The translations under genes and the position numbers were made by a program. From Mesorhizobium tamadayense (GTDB taxonomy: Bacteria; Pseudomonadota; Alphaproteobacteria; Rhizobiales; Rhizobiaceae): a stretch of DNA of 64,000 bases. The DNA lies in contig NZ_RQXT01000002.1 in assembly GCF_003863365.1 (NCBI RefSeq), forward strand, positions 248,001 through 312,000. The letters are read 5' to 3'. The notes under the pieces are model-generated. The model worked only from the letters and a program-made list of their open reading frames with translations, was not told where the DNA came from and ran no database searches. Positions 26,413 to 35,676 of the stretch are shown here, piece after piece. The stretch's first letter is position 1. Each line of letters starts with the position of its first letter.

Positions 26413-27674
26413 TGCGTGATCTCAACAATCCCTTCTCCCCGTTCACGGGGAGAAGGTGCCCCGAAGGGGCGGATGAGGGGCAGCGCCATACTGGGCAAAG
26501 CTTGGCGCCGCCCCGCCTCCCGGCATCCTCTCCCCGTGGACGGGGAGAGGAGAGCTTGCCCCGCGCCGCCGCGCCCTTTCTCGCCTTCGCCAGGCTGCTG
26601 CGCCGGCACGGCTTTGCCATCGCGCCGGAGCAAGTGACCGCCTTCATGCAGGCGGTGACGCTGCTTGGGCCGCGCTCGATGAACGACATCCGCGAAGCGG
26701 CGCTTGCGACGCTCGCGCCCCCGCCGGATCGCCGCGGCGAATTCGAGGCGCATTTCCAAGGCTTTTTCTATGGCGGCGCCAAGCCTTCGGTCGAAGGCGA
26801 AGAGGATGATGAGATCCGCGTCAAGGATGATCGCGGGACGCGTGAAGAAGAAAGCCAGGCCGTTCGCCAGGAGAAAGGCGGCGAGCTGTCCTCGGCGCTC
26901 GAGCAACTGAGCAGTCGCGATTTCCGGCAAGACACCGATGGCCTTAGTTCATTCCGCCGCCGGCTGGCGTCCGCCCTGCCCGCCCGCCGCTCCTTCCGCA
27001 CCGCGCGCACCCGCTCGCGAGGCACGCTCGACCTCAGGCGCTCGCTCAGCGAAATCGTCAGCGCCGATGGCGACATTCCCTCGCCGCTGCTGCGCCGCCG
27101 GCAGACCGTGCCGCGCAAGCTCCTGCTGCTCATCGATGTTTCCGGCTCTATGAAGCTGCACACTGCCGACTACCTCAAGCTGGCGCATGCTGCAGTGCAA
27201 GGCGCCGACCGTGCCGAAATCTTCACCTTCGGCACCCGGCTCACCCGCATCACCTCGGCGCTGCGCGTCCGTAATCGCGACCAGGCGCTGGCCCGCGCGG
27301 CAGCCCTGGTCGACGACTGGGACGGCGGCACCCGCATGGGGCCGGCGCTGCTTGCCTTTCTCTCGGTGCCGCGCTTCTCGGCCTTCGCGCGCGGCGCGGC
27401 GGTGGTGATCCTGTCGGATGCGCTGGAACGCGGCGACCATTCCGACCTCGAAACCGCGATGCGCCGCCTCAGCGCCCGCGCCTTCCGGCTGTCGCTGGCG
27501 ACGCCGCTCGCCGGCGACCCGCGCTTCCGGCCGGCAACGACGGCACTGCGTGCCATCCTGCCGGTGCTCGACGACCTGGTCGACGGTTCGTCGGCGAGGA
27601 GTCTCTCTGATTTCATTCTGTCGCTCGCCCGCCCCGCTCCGGCGGCCGAAACCATCTGGAAAAGGGTAGCGTGA
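26412..27674 (+). CDS. Von Willebrand factor A domain protein, CoxE-like
   Basis: A 420-residue CoxE-type partner of the MoxR ATPase. The C-terminal VWA domain has the metal-ion-dependent adhesion site LLLIDVSGSMK (DxSxS) about 240 residues in, a later threonine in DGGTRMG and the aspartate in VVILSDALERGD. The N-terminal 50 residues are odd: codons 7-47 are made of a 120-bp palindromic repeat (26431-26550) that keeps the frame, giving a basic, glycine- and arginine-rich stretch not found in homologues. Recognisable homology starts at PFLAFARLLRRHGFAIAPEQ. Start ATG 26412 is coupled to the preceding stop. Confidence 0.83.
   Translation: MRDLNNPFSPFTGRRCPEGADEGQRHTGQSLAPPRLPASSPRGRGEESLPRAAAPFLAFARLLRRHGFAIAPEQVTAFMQAVTLLGPRSMNDIREAALATLAPPPDRRGEFEAHFQGFFYGGAKPSVEGEEDDEIRVKDDRGTREEESQAVRQEKGGELSSALEQLSSRDFRQDTDGLSSFRRRLASALPARRSFRTARTRSRGTLDLRRSLSEIVSADGDIPSPLLRRRQTVPRKLLLLIDVSGSMKLHTADYLKLAHAAVQGADRAEIFTFGTRLTRITSALRVRNRDQALARAAALVDDWDGGTRMGPALLAFLSVPRFSAFARGAAVVILSDALERGDHSDLETAMRRLSARAFRLSLATPLAGDPRFRPATTALRAILPVLDDLVDGSSARSLSDFILSLARPAPAAETIWKRVA
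26431..26550. repeat. Palindromic repeat element inserted in frame in the coxE-like gene
   Basis: The element starts with CCTTCTCCCCG / CGGGGAGAAGG (26431-26441 and 26446-26456), then GCCCC-GAA-GGGGC, then an inverted GCGCC/GGCGC pair, and ends with CCTCTCCCCG / CGGGGAGAGG (26527-26536 and 26541-26550). It is exactly 120 bp, so it adds 40 codons without shifting the frame. This composite palindrome is of a kind common between rhizobial genes (recalled). Confidence 0.8.
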
Positions 27675-28561
27675 TGCAGAAAGTGATCGACGCGCATTTC
27701 CACATCTGGCGCCAGCAGGACCAGCCCTGGCTGGTCGGGCCGATGGTGCCGCGCATCTTCGGCCACTACGAGCCGATCCGCCGCGACTATCCGATCGGCG
27801 AGTTTCTCGACGACCAGAAAGGCTCCGGCGTCGAGAAGGCGGTCTATGTCCAGACCAACTGGGCCAAGGAGGATTTCGAGAAGGAAGTCGCTTTCCTGCA
27901 GAAGACGGCGGAAGAGACCGGCTGGCCGCACGCCATCGTCGGCTATGCCGACATGACGGTCGACGACGTCCGGCCGCAGATCGACCGGCTGATGAAATAC
28001 AAGCTGCTGCGCGGCGTGCGCGTGCAGCTGCACTGGCATGAGACCCCCGCCTTCCGCTTCGCCGCTTCGGCCGACCAGGTGATCGATCCCAAGGTGCGGG
28101 CCAATGTGGCGCGGCTGAGGGATTACGGCCTGTCCTTCGACCTGCAGCTCTTCCCGGCGCAGATGAAGGACGGCCTGACGCTGGTCGGCGAGAACCCCGA
28201 AACCAATTTCATCCTCACCCACGCCGGCATGCTGACCGGCATGGAACCGGAAACGACCGAGGCATGGAAGGCCGGCCTGCGCACGCTCTCGGCGGCGCCC
28301 AATTTCTACGCCAAGCTGTCGGGGCTCGGCACTTTCGTGCACCGCAACGACCCGGCATTGATCGCCTACATCATCGACAACGCGATCGATATCCTCGGCA
28401 GCGACCATCTGATGTTCGGCTCGAACTTCCCGATCGAGAAGCTCTGGACCAGCCACGCCGAGCTGATCAAGGCGCACCGCGCGGCGGTGGCGAGGCACGG
28501 ACCTGCGGCGGAGGCGGACATCCTCTGGAATACCGCAGAGCGTGTTTACCGGCCGGTTTGA
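27674..28561 (+). CDS. Amidohydrolase-2 family metal-dependent hydrolase
   Basis: A 295-residue TIM-barrel hydrolase beginning VIDAHFHIW, the HxH metal motif at residues 8-10 with the W typical of lactonase/decarboxylase-like members of this family. Further conserved points are LRGVRVQLHWHET, the LTHAGML segment (His on strand 5) and FGSNFPIEKL near the C-terminus, where the family has the final Asp/Asn. Relatives hydrolyse sugar lactones or cyclic amides or decarboxylate aromatic acids. Its start overlaps the coxE-like stop by one base (TGATG), so it is co-translated with the hydroxylase operon and probably acts on the hydroxylase product. Confidence 0.8.
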   Translation: MQKVIDAHFHIWRQQDQPWLVGPMVPRIFGHYEPIRRDYPIGEFLDDQKGSGVEKAVYVQTNWAKEDFEKEVAFLQKTAEETGWPHAIVGYADMTVDDVRPQIDRLMKYKLLRGVRVQLHWHETPAFRFAASADQVIDPKVRANVARLRDYGLSFDLQLFPAQMKDGLTLVGENPETNFILTHAGMLTGMEPETTEAWKAGLRTLSAAPNFYAKLSGLGTFVHRNDPALIAYIIDNAIDILGSDHLMFGSNFPIEKLWTSHAELIKAHRAAVARHGPAAEADILWNTAERVYRPV

Positions 28562-28845
28562 CGGGCGCTCGCCAACAAGCCGCCTCATCAGAGTGCGATA
28601 TTCCGCTCATATTGACCATTAGAGCGGAATACCGCTTGATTTCCAAATACCCTAACGGACGATCAGCGCCGAGCCTGGCGCGCCGCTATCGGCATGGGCT
28701 GGGACACGGCCTCGTTGTCGGAAATTCTGGTCATGACGCGCTGGTTGAACAGCATAAGGCGGAACCAGTCTAGAGCTTATCCAACAAACTTCCGTGTCGC
28801 CTCGCCGCCTGTTATGGATGAGCGCGGGCCGGCCGAGGGAAATGC
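28562..28845. other. Intergenic region upstream of the cyclodeaminase-like gene
   Basis: An inverted repeat TATTCCGCTC (28599-28608) with GAGCGGAATA (28622-28631) is present and could be a hairpin or operator. The 28650-28770 stretch has coding-like GC phasing but contains no start with support and matches nothing I recognise; it may be a gene remnant. GAGGGAAATGC precedes the next start at 28846. Confidence 0.4.
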
Positions 28846-29847
28846 ATGAAGCCCATCTATATCGACTACCTCAACGCCCTCGATATCGAGGCGCTGGCGA
28901 TGACCGACGCCGAGATCATCGGCGCCGTCGAGGCTGGGCTTATCGCGCAAGGCAACGGCCAGACGGTGATCGAGCCGCGCGTCCATCTTGAGCCCGACCC
29001 GTCCTTCCACGGCCACTTCAACGTGCTACGCGGCTATGTGGCGCCGCTCGATGCGGCCGGCGTGAAGATCGTCGGCGACTACGTCGACAACTACCTGCAC
29101 GGCCTGCCGTCCGAATTCGGCATCCTCAACCTCTTCGATCCGCGCACCGGGACGCCGCGCGCCATCCTCGACGCCACCGTCATCACCGACATGCGCACCG
29201 GCGCGGTGACCGCCATCGGCGCGAAACATCTGGCGAAAAAATCGTCGAAGGTGCTCGGCCATATCGGCACGCGCGGCACCGCCTACTGGAACGTGCGCCT
29301 CCTCGATCACCTCTTCGACTTCGACGAGATCCGCGTCCATTCGCGCCGGCCGGAAAGCCGCAACGCTTTCGCCGCGAAGCTGGCTGCCGACCTCGGCAAG
29401 CCGGTCATGGCCGCGGCCGACTGGAAGAGCTGCGTCGAAGGCGCCGACATCGTCGTCGAGGCCTCGCGGCTGCCGGAACCGCAGCCGCTGCTCAAGACCG
29501 AATGGATCAAGCGGGGCGCGCTGGTGGTGCCTTATGGCACGATGAGCGCGGTGGAGCTTTCGCTCACCGACATCATGCAAAAGATCGTCGTCGACGACTG
29601 GGGGCAGTGCAAGGGCGGCAAGTTCGGCTCGCTGCGCGCCCATGTCGAGACAGGACGGCTGAGCGAGGCGACGCTGCATGCCGAGCTCGGCCAGATCGCG
29701 GCCGGCGTCAAAGCGGGCCGGCAAAGCGACGGCGAGACGATCCTGTTCTGGCACCGCGGCCTCTCGCTTTCCGATATCGCGCTGGGCACGGCGATGCTGG
29801 CCAAGGCCGCGGAACAAGGCGTCGGCCAGAGGCTGCGCTTCGCATGA
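28846..29847 (+). CDS. Ornithine cyclodeaminase/mu-crystallin family protein
   Basis: A 333-residue NAD(P)-binding protein of the OCD family. The N-terminal substrate domain includes RVHLEPDPSFHGHFNVLRGY, and the Rossmann segment is VLGHIGTRGTAYWNVRLL (a G-x-G-type loop with GTRGT) followed by DEIRVHSRRPESRNAF. Family members deaminate ornithine cyclically or reduce cyclic imines and keto acids; the residues do not decide which. It lies 284 bp after the amidohydrolase gene, and its stop overlaps the lyase start by 4 bases (ATGA), so these two are coupled. Confidence 0.8.
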   Translation: MKPIYIDYLNALDIEALAMTDAEIIGAVEAGLIAQGNGQTVIEPRVHLEPDPSFHGHFNVLRGYVAPLDAAGVKIVGDYVDNYLHGLPSEFGILNLFDPRTGTPRAILDATVITDMRTGAVTAIGAKHLAKKSSKVLGHIGTRGTAYWNVRLLDHLFDFDEIRVHSRRPESRNAFAAKLAADLGKPVMAAADWKSCVEGADIVVEASRLPEPQPLLKTEWIKRGALVVPYGTMSAVELSLTDIMQKIVVDDWGQCKGGKFGSLRAHVETGRLSEATLHAELGQIAAGVKAGRQSDGETILFWHRGLSLSDIALGTAMLAKAAEQGVGQRLRFA

Positions 29848-31320
29848 GCCCGCTCGTTCTCACCGGCGCCGGCGTCAGCATCGAGGATGTGGCGGCCGTC
29901 GCGCGCGATGCATGCAAGATCGAGGTCACGCCCACGGTCGTCGAGCGGCTGGGCAAGGCGCGCAAGGTGCTCGACGAGGCTGCCGCTGGCGGCCAGCAGA
30001 TCTACGGGCTGAACACCGGCTTGGGCGCCAATCTCGGCACGGCTGTCGAAGGCGATGCCGGCGCCTTCCAGCGCCAGCTTCTCGACGGCCGCGGCGCCGC
30101 GGTGGGAAACGCATTGCCTGCCCAGCTCGTGCGCGCGGCAATGTTCGCCCGCATCGCCATGCTTTCAGCCGGCGGCTCCGGCCTGTCGCCGCATGTCTTC
30201 GCCGCGCTCGTCGATCTGCTCAACGCCGGCGTCCATCCGGTCATGCCTTCGCTCGGCTCGATCGGCGCCGGCGACCTGGTGCTGATGACGGCGATCGCCC
30301 ATACGCTGATCGGCGAAGGCGACGCCGACTATCAGAGCAGGCGCATGCCTTCGGGCGCTGACGATGGCGCGCCTCGCCCCGGTCCGCCTGGCGCCGAAGG
30401 ACGGCCTGTCGCTGATCAACGCCTCGGCTGTTTCCACCGGGGCGGGTGCGCTGGCGCTGGTTGACGCGCTGTCAGCGCTCGAACAGCAGCAGCAGGCCGG
30501 TGCATTGACTATGGAGGCCCTCGGCGCCAACCGCGCCATCCTCGATCCGCGCCAACACCAGGCGCGGCCCGCGGCCTGCCAGCAGGTTGCGGCCAAGGCG
30601 CTGCGCGAGTTGCTCGCCCGTGACAACCAGCTTGCGCCGACCACCATCCAGGATCCGCTGTCGATCCGCTGCATGCCCTCGATCCACGGCGCGCTGATCC
30701 AGGCGATCGACCATGCGCGGCTCGCCGTCGAGATCGAGCTCAACGCCGCCGCCGACAACCCGCTGGTGCTCGTTGATGACGTGCAGGTTTTGTCGACCGG
30801 CAATTTCCACACCGCCTCGCTGGCTCTGGCCTTCGAGACGCTGGGCCTGGCGATCGCTCAATGCGCGGCGGCCTCCGCCGCCCGCTTCATCCAGCTCACC
30901 GGTTCAACCCGCCACGGCCTGCCGAAATATCTGTCACCGATCGGCGGCGCCTCCGCCGGCTTCGTGCCGCTGCAGAAGACGGTGACGGCGATGCTGGCCG
31001 CCATCCGCCACAAGGCCAATCCTGTGATGCTCGACTTCCTGCCCGTGTCCGAGGGCGTCGAGGATCACGCCACACAGACGCCGCTTGCCGTCGCCAAATG
31101 CGCCGAGATGATCGCGCTGTGGCGGCGCCTGATCGCTTTCGAGCTGATGGCGGCGGCACAGGCCGTCGATTTGCGCGAAGGCCTCACGCTGGCGCCGGCG
31201 ACCGGCGTGATTCACGCGGCTGTGCGCACGCATGTGCCGACGCTCAAGGAAGACCGGCCGCTCGGCCCCAATGCCGACGCGCTCCACGCCGTGCTCGCCG
31301 ATGGGACCTGGCGGGCCTAA
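29844..31320 (+). pseudogene. Aromatic amino acid ammonia-lyase-like gene, frameshifted
   Basis: The N-terminal 165 residues lie in one frame from ATG 29844 (with IYGLNTGLGANLGT, which carries the conserved catalytic Tyr loop) and the remaining 320 in another frame ending at 31320 (SAVSTGAGALALVDAL, then STRHGLPKYLSPIGGASAGFVPLQ). The switch falls at about 30350-30360: the first frame reads RMPSGADDG while the second gives ALTMARLAPVRLAPKDG. A 5-bp loss between GGCG repeats would explain it. The MIO cofactor triad Ala-Ser-Gly of histidine/phenylalanine lyases is also not intact: GSIGAGDL stands where GSxGASGDL is usual. It is either a decayed gene or a sequencing error in a lyase of an atypical subfamily. 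Confidence 0.75.
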
Positions 31321-31341
31321 CGGCGGGCCAACGCTGCTCTT

Positions 31342-32145
31342 TCAGACCTTTCCGTCCACCTTCTTCATGAAGAGGGTGAGCTCGTCGGGATCCATATGCA
31401 CGACATGCCTGTCTTCCGGATAGGCGCCGCTGTTGACGTCGGCGACGTATTCGGAAAACGCCGCGATGCGTTCCTGCTGCAGCCGGTCGTATTCGGCGGC
31501 GAAGTTGCGATAGACTTTTGAATGCCGAGGCATGTGACCGCGATTGGTGCCGAGGATATCTTCGGCAAACAGATATTGGGCATCGCAGCCCGTGCCCGCG
31601 CCCATCGACAGCATGATCAGCGAGGTGCGCTCGGAGATCGCCTTCGCCACCTCGACCGGCACCACCTCTATCTCGGCGCCGATCGCGCCTGCCGACTCCA
31701 GCTGCTTCACCGCCTCGAACACTTGCATGGCAGTGTCGGCGGTCTTGCCGACAGCCTTGAAACCGCCGGTCCAGGTCGCGCGGGAAGGAATGAGCCCGAC
31801 ATGACCGATGACGGGAATAGCATCATCGGCCATGCGCTTGATGGTGGCATAGCCGGCGCTGCAATAGACCGCGTCGGCGCCGGCCTTGTAGAGCCGGAAC
31901 GACCAGCGGACAAAATCGTCCGCGGTGCCGATCTCGAAGAAATTGTCGCCCGGCATGGTGAAGAGGCTGGGTGCTGCATCGCGGTATTGCGGATTGAGCA
32001 CCAGTTCCGGCGGCACCGAGACGATGTCGATGCCGGCGCGCTCGGCGGCTTCCGCTTCTTCCAGCGTCAGCACGCGCAGCATGGTCAGCTGCCGCTTGCC
32101 CTTCATGGCGCGCAGATCGGCTACGGTCGGTCTCTTTCGGCTCAT
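31342..32145 (-). CDS. PanB-like (ketopantoate hydroxymethyltransferase family) protein
   Basis: A 267-residue TIM-barrel protein related to PanB in its second half: IPVIGHVGLIPSRATWTGGF, then EVVPVEVAKAISE and SMGAGTGCDAQYLFAEDILG, ending in SGAYPEDRH like PanB's SGVYPGEEH. The first half is divergent. PanB's metal ligands (Asp in VGDS, Asp in LADLPF, Glu in KIEGG; E. coli residues recalled) are replaced by VSVPPEL, FTMPGDN and YCSAG. Ketopantoate synthesis is therefore unlikely; it may act on another small keto or one-carbon compound. ATG 32145 was chosen over the longer frame. It is the last gene of the long minus-strand unit. Confidence 0.72.
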   Translation of the reverse strand: MSRKRPTVADLRAMKGKRQLTMLRVLTLEEAEAAERAGIDIVSVPPELVLNPQYRDAAPSLFTMPGDNFFEIGTADDFVRWSFRLYKAGADAVYCSAGYATIKRMADDAIPVIGHVGLIPSRATWTGGFKAVGKTADTAMQVFEAVKQLESAGAIGAEIEVVPVEVAKAISERTSLIMLSMGAGTGCDAQYLFAEDILGTNRGHMPRHSKVYRNFAAEYDRLQQERIAAFSEYVADVNSGAYPEDRHVVHMDPDELTLFMKKVDGKV

Positions 32146-32177
32146 CGGTACATCCCTGTGGTTTTGGCTGAGCGCTT

Positions 32178-32492
32178 TCAGCCGATATCGATCATCACCT
32201 TGCCGGCTTCGACCTTGACCGGATAGGTCTTGAGGTTGACACAGACCGGCGCGCCCTTGGCCTGGCCGGTCTTGTAGTTGAAGCGGCCATTGTGCTTGGG
32301 GCATTCGATGATGTCGTCCATGACCAGCCCATCGGCCAGATGCGCCTGCTCATGCGTGCAGAACCCGTCCGTGGCGAAGAACTCGTCGTCCGGCGAGCGG
32401 TAGATCGCGAAGGTGCGGCCGCCATGGTCGAAGCGGATCACATCCTCCTCATCCACATCGTCCACAGCGCACGCTTCGACCCAATCCGCCAT
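32178..32492 (-). CDS. Rieske 2Fe-2S ferredoxin, MocE-like
   Basis: A 104-residue soluble Rieske ferredoxin. The cluster ligands are seen as FCTHEQAHL and ECPKHNGRFN (C-x-H-x16-C-x2-H; about residues 44-65). It resembles MocE, the ferredoxin of rhizopine catabolism, and small dioxygenase ferredoxins. It follows the membrane oxygenase gene, its likely electron acceptor, after 48 bases. No ferredoxin reductase gene is nearby. Confidence 0.88.
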   Translation of the reverse strand: MADWVEACAVDDVDEEDVIRFDHGGRTFAIYRSPDDEFFATDGFCTHEQAHLADGLVMDDIIECPKHNGRFNYKTGQAKGAPVCVNLKTYPVKVEAGKVMIDIG

Positions 32493-32540
32493 CTGCTTTC
32501 TCCTGACCGGTTCGTGCCGCTGCTACGCGGCGCACAAACC

Positions 32541-33647
32541 CTATTCCGCGGCAGCCGCCGTCATGTCGACCTCGTGGAACTCGCCGCGATAAGGCTTGGC
32601 CGTCGGCGGCAGTTCCCGCTTGAGGTAGTAGTCCTCATATTTCAGCTGCCTGAGCAGCACCGGCCAGACTTCGCGATAGGCATGCCATATCGACGGATTC
32701 GGTTCCGGCAGGTCATGCTTGATCAACTCATGCAGCTTCGGCAGCGCGTGATAGGGCACCATCGGGAACATGTGGTGCTCCACGTGGTAGTTCATGTTCC
32801 AGTAGATGAACCGGCTGATCGGGTTCATGTAGACAGTGCGCGTGTTGAGCCGGTGGTCGGTGACGTTGTCGGCGAGCCCGATATGCTGCAGCAGGCCGGT
32901 CATCACCATGTGCCAGGTGCCGTAGAGACGCGGCAGGCCGATCAGCACCAGCGGTATCCATGACCCAAGCGCGATCGCGACAGCGATCGTCGCGGCATAC
33001 ACGACCATGTGCCAGCGCGCCGCCACAACCGCCTTCCCGTACTCCATCTCCGGGATATAGCTCTTCTCGTCGTCTGACAGCTTGCCGAAGGCCTGGCGCA
33101 CCAGCGTCGGCAGCGAATAGCGGAAGTCGAGGATGCCGGTGAAGGCCAATGCCGCCTTGATGAGGTCCGGCGGCCGCATGACGGCGATCTCGGCATCGCG
33201 GCCGACGATGATGGTGTCGGTGTGGTGGCGCGCATGGCTCCAGCGCCATTGCACGGGATTGCGCATCAGCATGAAGGAGGCGATGTGGTAGACGACATCG
33301 CTCATCCAGCGTGTGCGAAACGCCGTGCCGTGGCCGCATTCGTGCCAGCGCGAGTCGCTCGACGAGCCGTAGAGCACGCCATAGACGAACAGGAACGGCA
33401 CGACCCACCACGTGCCCCAGAACCAGATGATGCCGGCAGCTGAGCCCAGGATCGCGACGATCCAGATGATGGTGTCGCGGATCGCCGGCCCGTCGGAACG
33501 CTGCATCAGTTCTTTCATGGTCTTGCGCGGCACGTCGGTGTGATACCACTCGGCCGAGGCAAGCCCGGTCTCGATCGCGAGCCGAGTGCTTTCGCCGACA
33601 AGGCTGTAATCGCGCTTCTTTGCCGTCGTCGTCACATTTGCCTCCAA
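32541..33647 (-). CDS. Fatty-acid-desaturase-type membrane di-iron oxygenase, MocD-like
   Basis: A 368-residue inner-membrane enzyme with the three histidine boxes of the superfamily: HECGHG (about residue 107), SHARHHTDT (about residue 138) and HVEHHMFP (about residue 289). Pairs of hydrophobic segments lie between boxes, including IIWIVAILGSAAGIIWFWGT. Such enzymes use O2 and ferredoxin electrons to desaturate, hydroxylate or demethylate. Rhizopine MocD belongs to this group, and with the Rieske gene next to it the pair looks like MocDE. A lipid-desaturase role is possible but fits the sugar-catabolic neighbours less well. Confidence 0.85.
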   Translation of the reverse strand: MEANVTTTAKKRDYSLVGESTRLAIETGLASAEWYHTDVPRKTMKELMQRSDGPAIRDTIIWIVAILGSAAGIIWFWGTWWVVPFLFVYGVLYGSSSDSRWHECGHGTAFRTRWMSDVVYHIASFMLMRNPVQWRWSHARHHTDTIIVGRDAEIAVMRPPDLIKAALAFTGILDFRYSLPTLVRQAFGKLSDDEKSYIPEMEYGKAVVAARWHMVVYAATIAVAIALGSWIPLVLIGLPRLYGTWHMVMTGLLQHIGLADNVTDHRLNTRTVYMNPISRFIYWNMNYHVEHHMFPMVPYHALPKLHELIKHDLPEPNPSIWHAYREVWPVLLRQLKYEDYYLKRELPPTAKPYRGEFHEVDMTAAAAE

Positions 33648-33711
33648 TCTTCGCGCACCGCTGGCAATCCGGTCCGCCGGCCGGAGGGCTCGCTATGGAT
33701 AATTGTCGCGC

Positions 33712-34893
33712 TCATGCCCTGCCCGCCAGTCTTGGAAACTTGCCGGACGGCTGAGGATAATCCTGCTCGGGTTGGCGGGCGATGGCCGCGATCCTGTCTT
33801 CGGCGTCGGCGATCGCCTCCCTGCCGTCGAGAATGCGGAACACCGCGTCATATGCACGGGCTTCGCCATGCTCCAGCCAGATCATCTCGCCGCGCTCGCG
33901 CGCCGCAAGGTCGCCGAGCACATGGTGCGTCGAGGGCTCGATGCCGAGCGCGTACTGGCCGGCCTGGAAATTCTGCCACTGGTAGCAGCAGGGCAACTGA
34001 TCCTTGCGGGTGACGACCTCGAAGCCGAGACCAAGGCGGTCATTGACGATGGCCACCGGCACCTCGCCCTTGTCGTCGGCGCCGAGCTCGTGCTGCCAGA
34101 CCTGCTCGCTGAAGCCGAGCCGCGGCGCCGGAACGCTGCGATAACCGACCTTCTGCGCCTCGTAGTGCTCGCCGGCATGCGCGGCCCACACCACGTCACG
34201 GATCGGCGCCAGATAGCGCGAGCCCTCGTCGAGCAAAGGATGCCCGACATTGACGTGGTAGAAATACATATGCGGGGTGCGGTGGAAACCGTGATTGACG
34301 ACGCGGTCCGAAACCCGGATCTCGCTGCCCCCGACATCGGCCTCGATCCGGCGGATGAGATGCAAATCCTCGCCGAACACGGTTGCCTGCTGGACGATGC
34401 CTTCGGCCCACAGGACGCAGCGGTCGCCGTCCCAGCTCTCGCCATAGCCGGTGAGCCGCGCCGGAATGGTGCCGATGCGCCCATGCAGCGAATGCGTCAC
34501 CGTCTTGCGGCCCGGATAGTTGTAGTTCTCGGCTGGCACCACGTTGCGGCCGAGTATATGGTCGAGGCCGCAGGTGACGAGCAGGCCCGAGAAGGACCGC
34601 CCCCACGCAAAGCCATCCTCGCCCTCATAGTCATGCAACCCCGGATGGCGGAAGCCGCTCGGCGAATGCCAGCCGATCGCCTGCCCCTTGTATTCGCAAT
34701 CGGCGATGTCGAGAGCGCGGTCGACCAGCGCGGTGAAGCGCAAGCCCGAGCCGGTGCGGAACTCGAGCATGCGGATGCCGCGCTCGACGCCGTCGCCAAG
34801 CGTCATCAGCCGTACCCCGCCGAACTGCGACAGCATGCCGGACCGCTCGGAAACCTGTCGTCGCGAAAGCGTCTGGCCGTAAAGCTTCACCAT
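33712..34893 (-). CDS. DUF4432 family aldose-1-epimerase-like protein
   Basis: A 393-residue protein of the galactose-mutarotase fold, assigned to DUF4432 from segments such as GLRFTALVDRALDIADCEYKG, SGLLVTCGLDHI, THSLHGRIG and MYFYHVNVGHPLLDEG. The HGRIG and MYFYHVNVGHP histidines and the Glu-rich region near IEPSTHHVLGD could form the acid-base site known from mutarotases. It probably interconverts anomers of the imported sugar. It starts 4 bases after the ATPase gene ends. Confidence 0.78.
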   Translation of the reverse strand: MVKLYGQTLSRRQVSERSGMLSQFGGVRLMTLGDGVERGIRMLEFRTGSGLRFTALVDRALDIADCEYKGQAIGWHSPSGFRHPGLHDYEGEDGFAWGRSFSGLLVTCGLDHILGRNVVPAENYNYPGRKTVTHSLHGRIGTIPARLTGYGESWDGDRCVLWAEGIVQQATVFGEDLHLIRRIEADVGGSEIRVSDRVVNHGFHRTPHMYFYHVNVGHPLLDEGSRYLAPIRDVVWAAHAGEHYEAQKVGYRSVPAPRLGFSEQVWQHELGADDKGEVPVAIVNDRLGLGFEVVTRKDQLPCCYQWQNFQAGQYALGIEPSTHHVLGDLAARERGEMIWLEHGEARAYDAVFRILDGREAIADAEDRIAAIARQPEQDYPQPSGKFPRLAGRA

Positions 34894-34897
34894 GCCG

Positions 34898-35674
<777 letters not shown>

Positions 35675-35676
35675 CG

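Noticed and set aside
28650..28773. Possible small gene before the cyclodeaminase-like gene
   Set aside because: No supported start, ribosome site or family match; kept only as a possible remnant in the intergenic entry.
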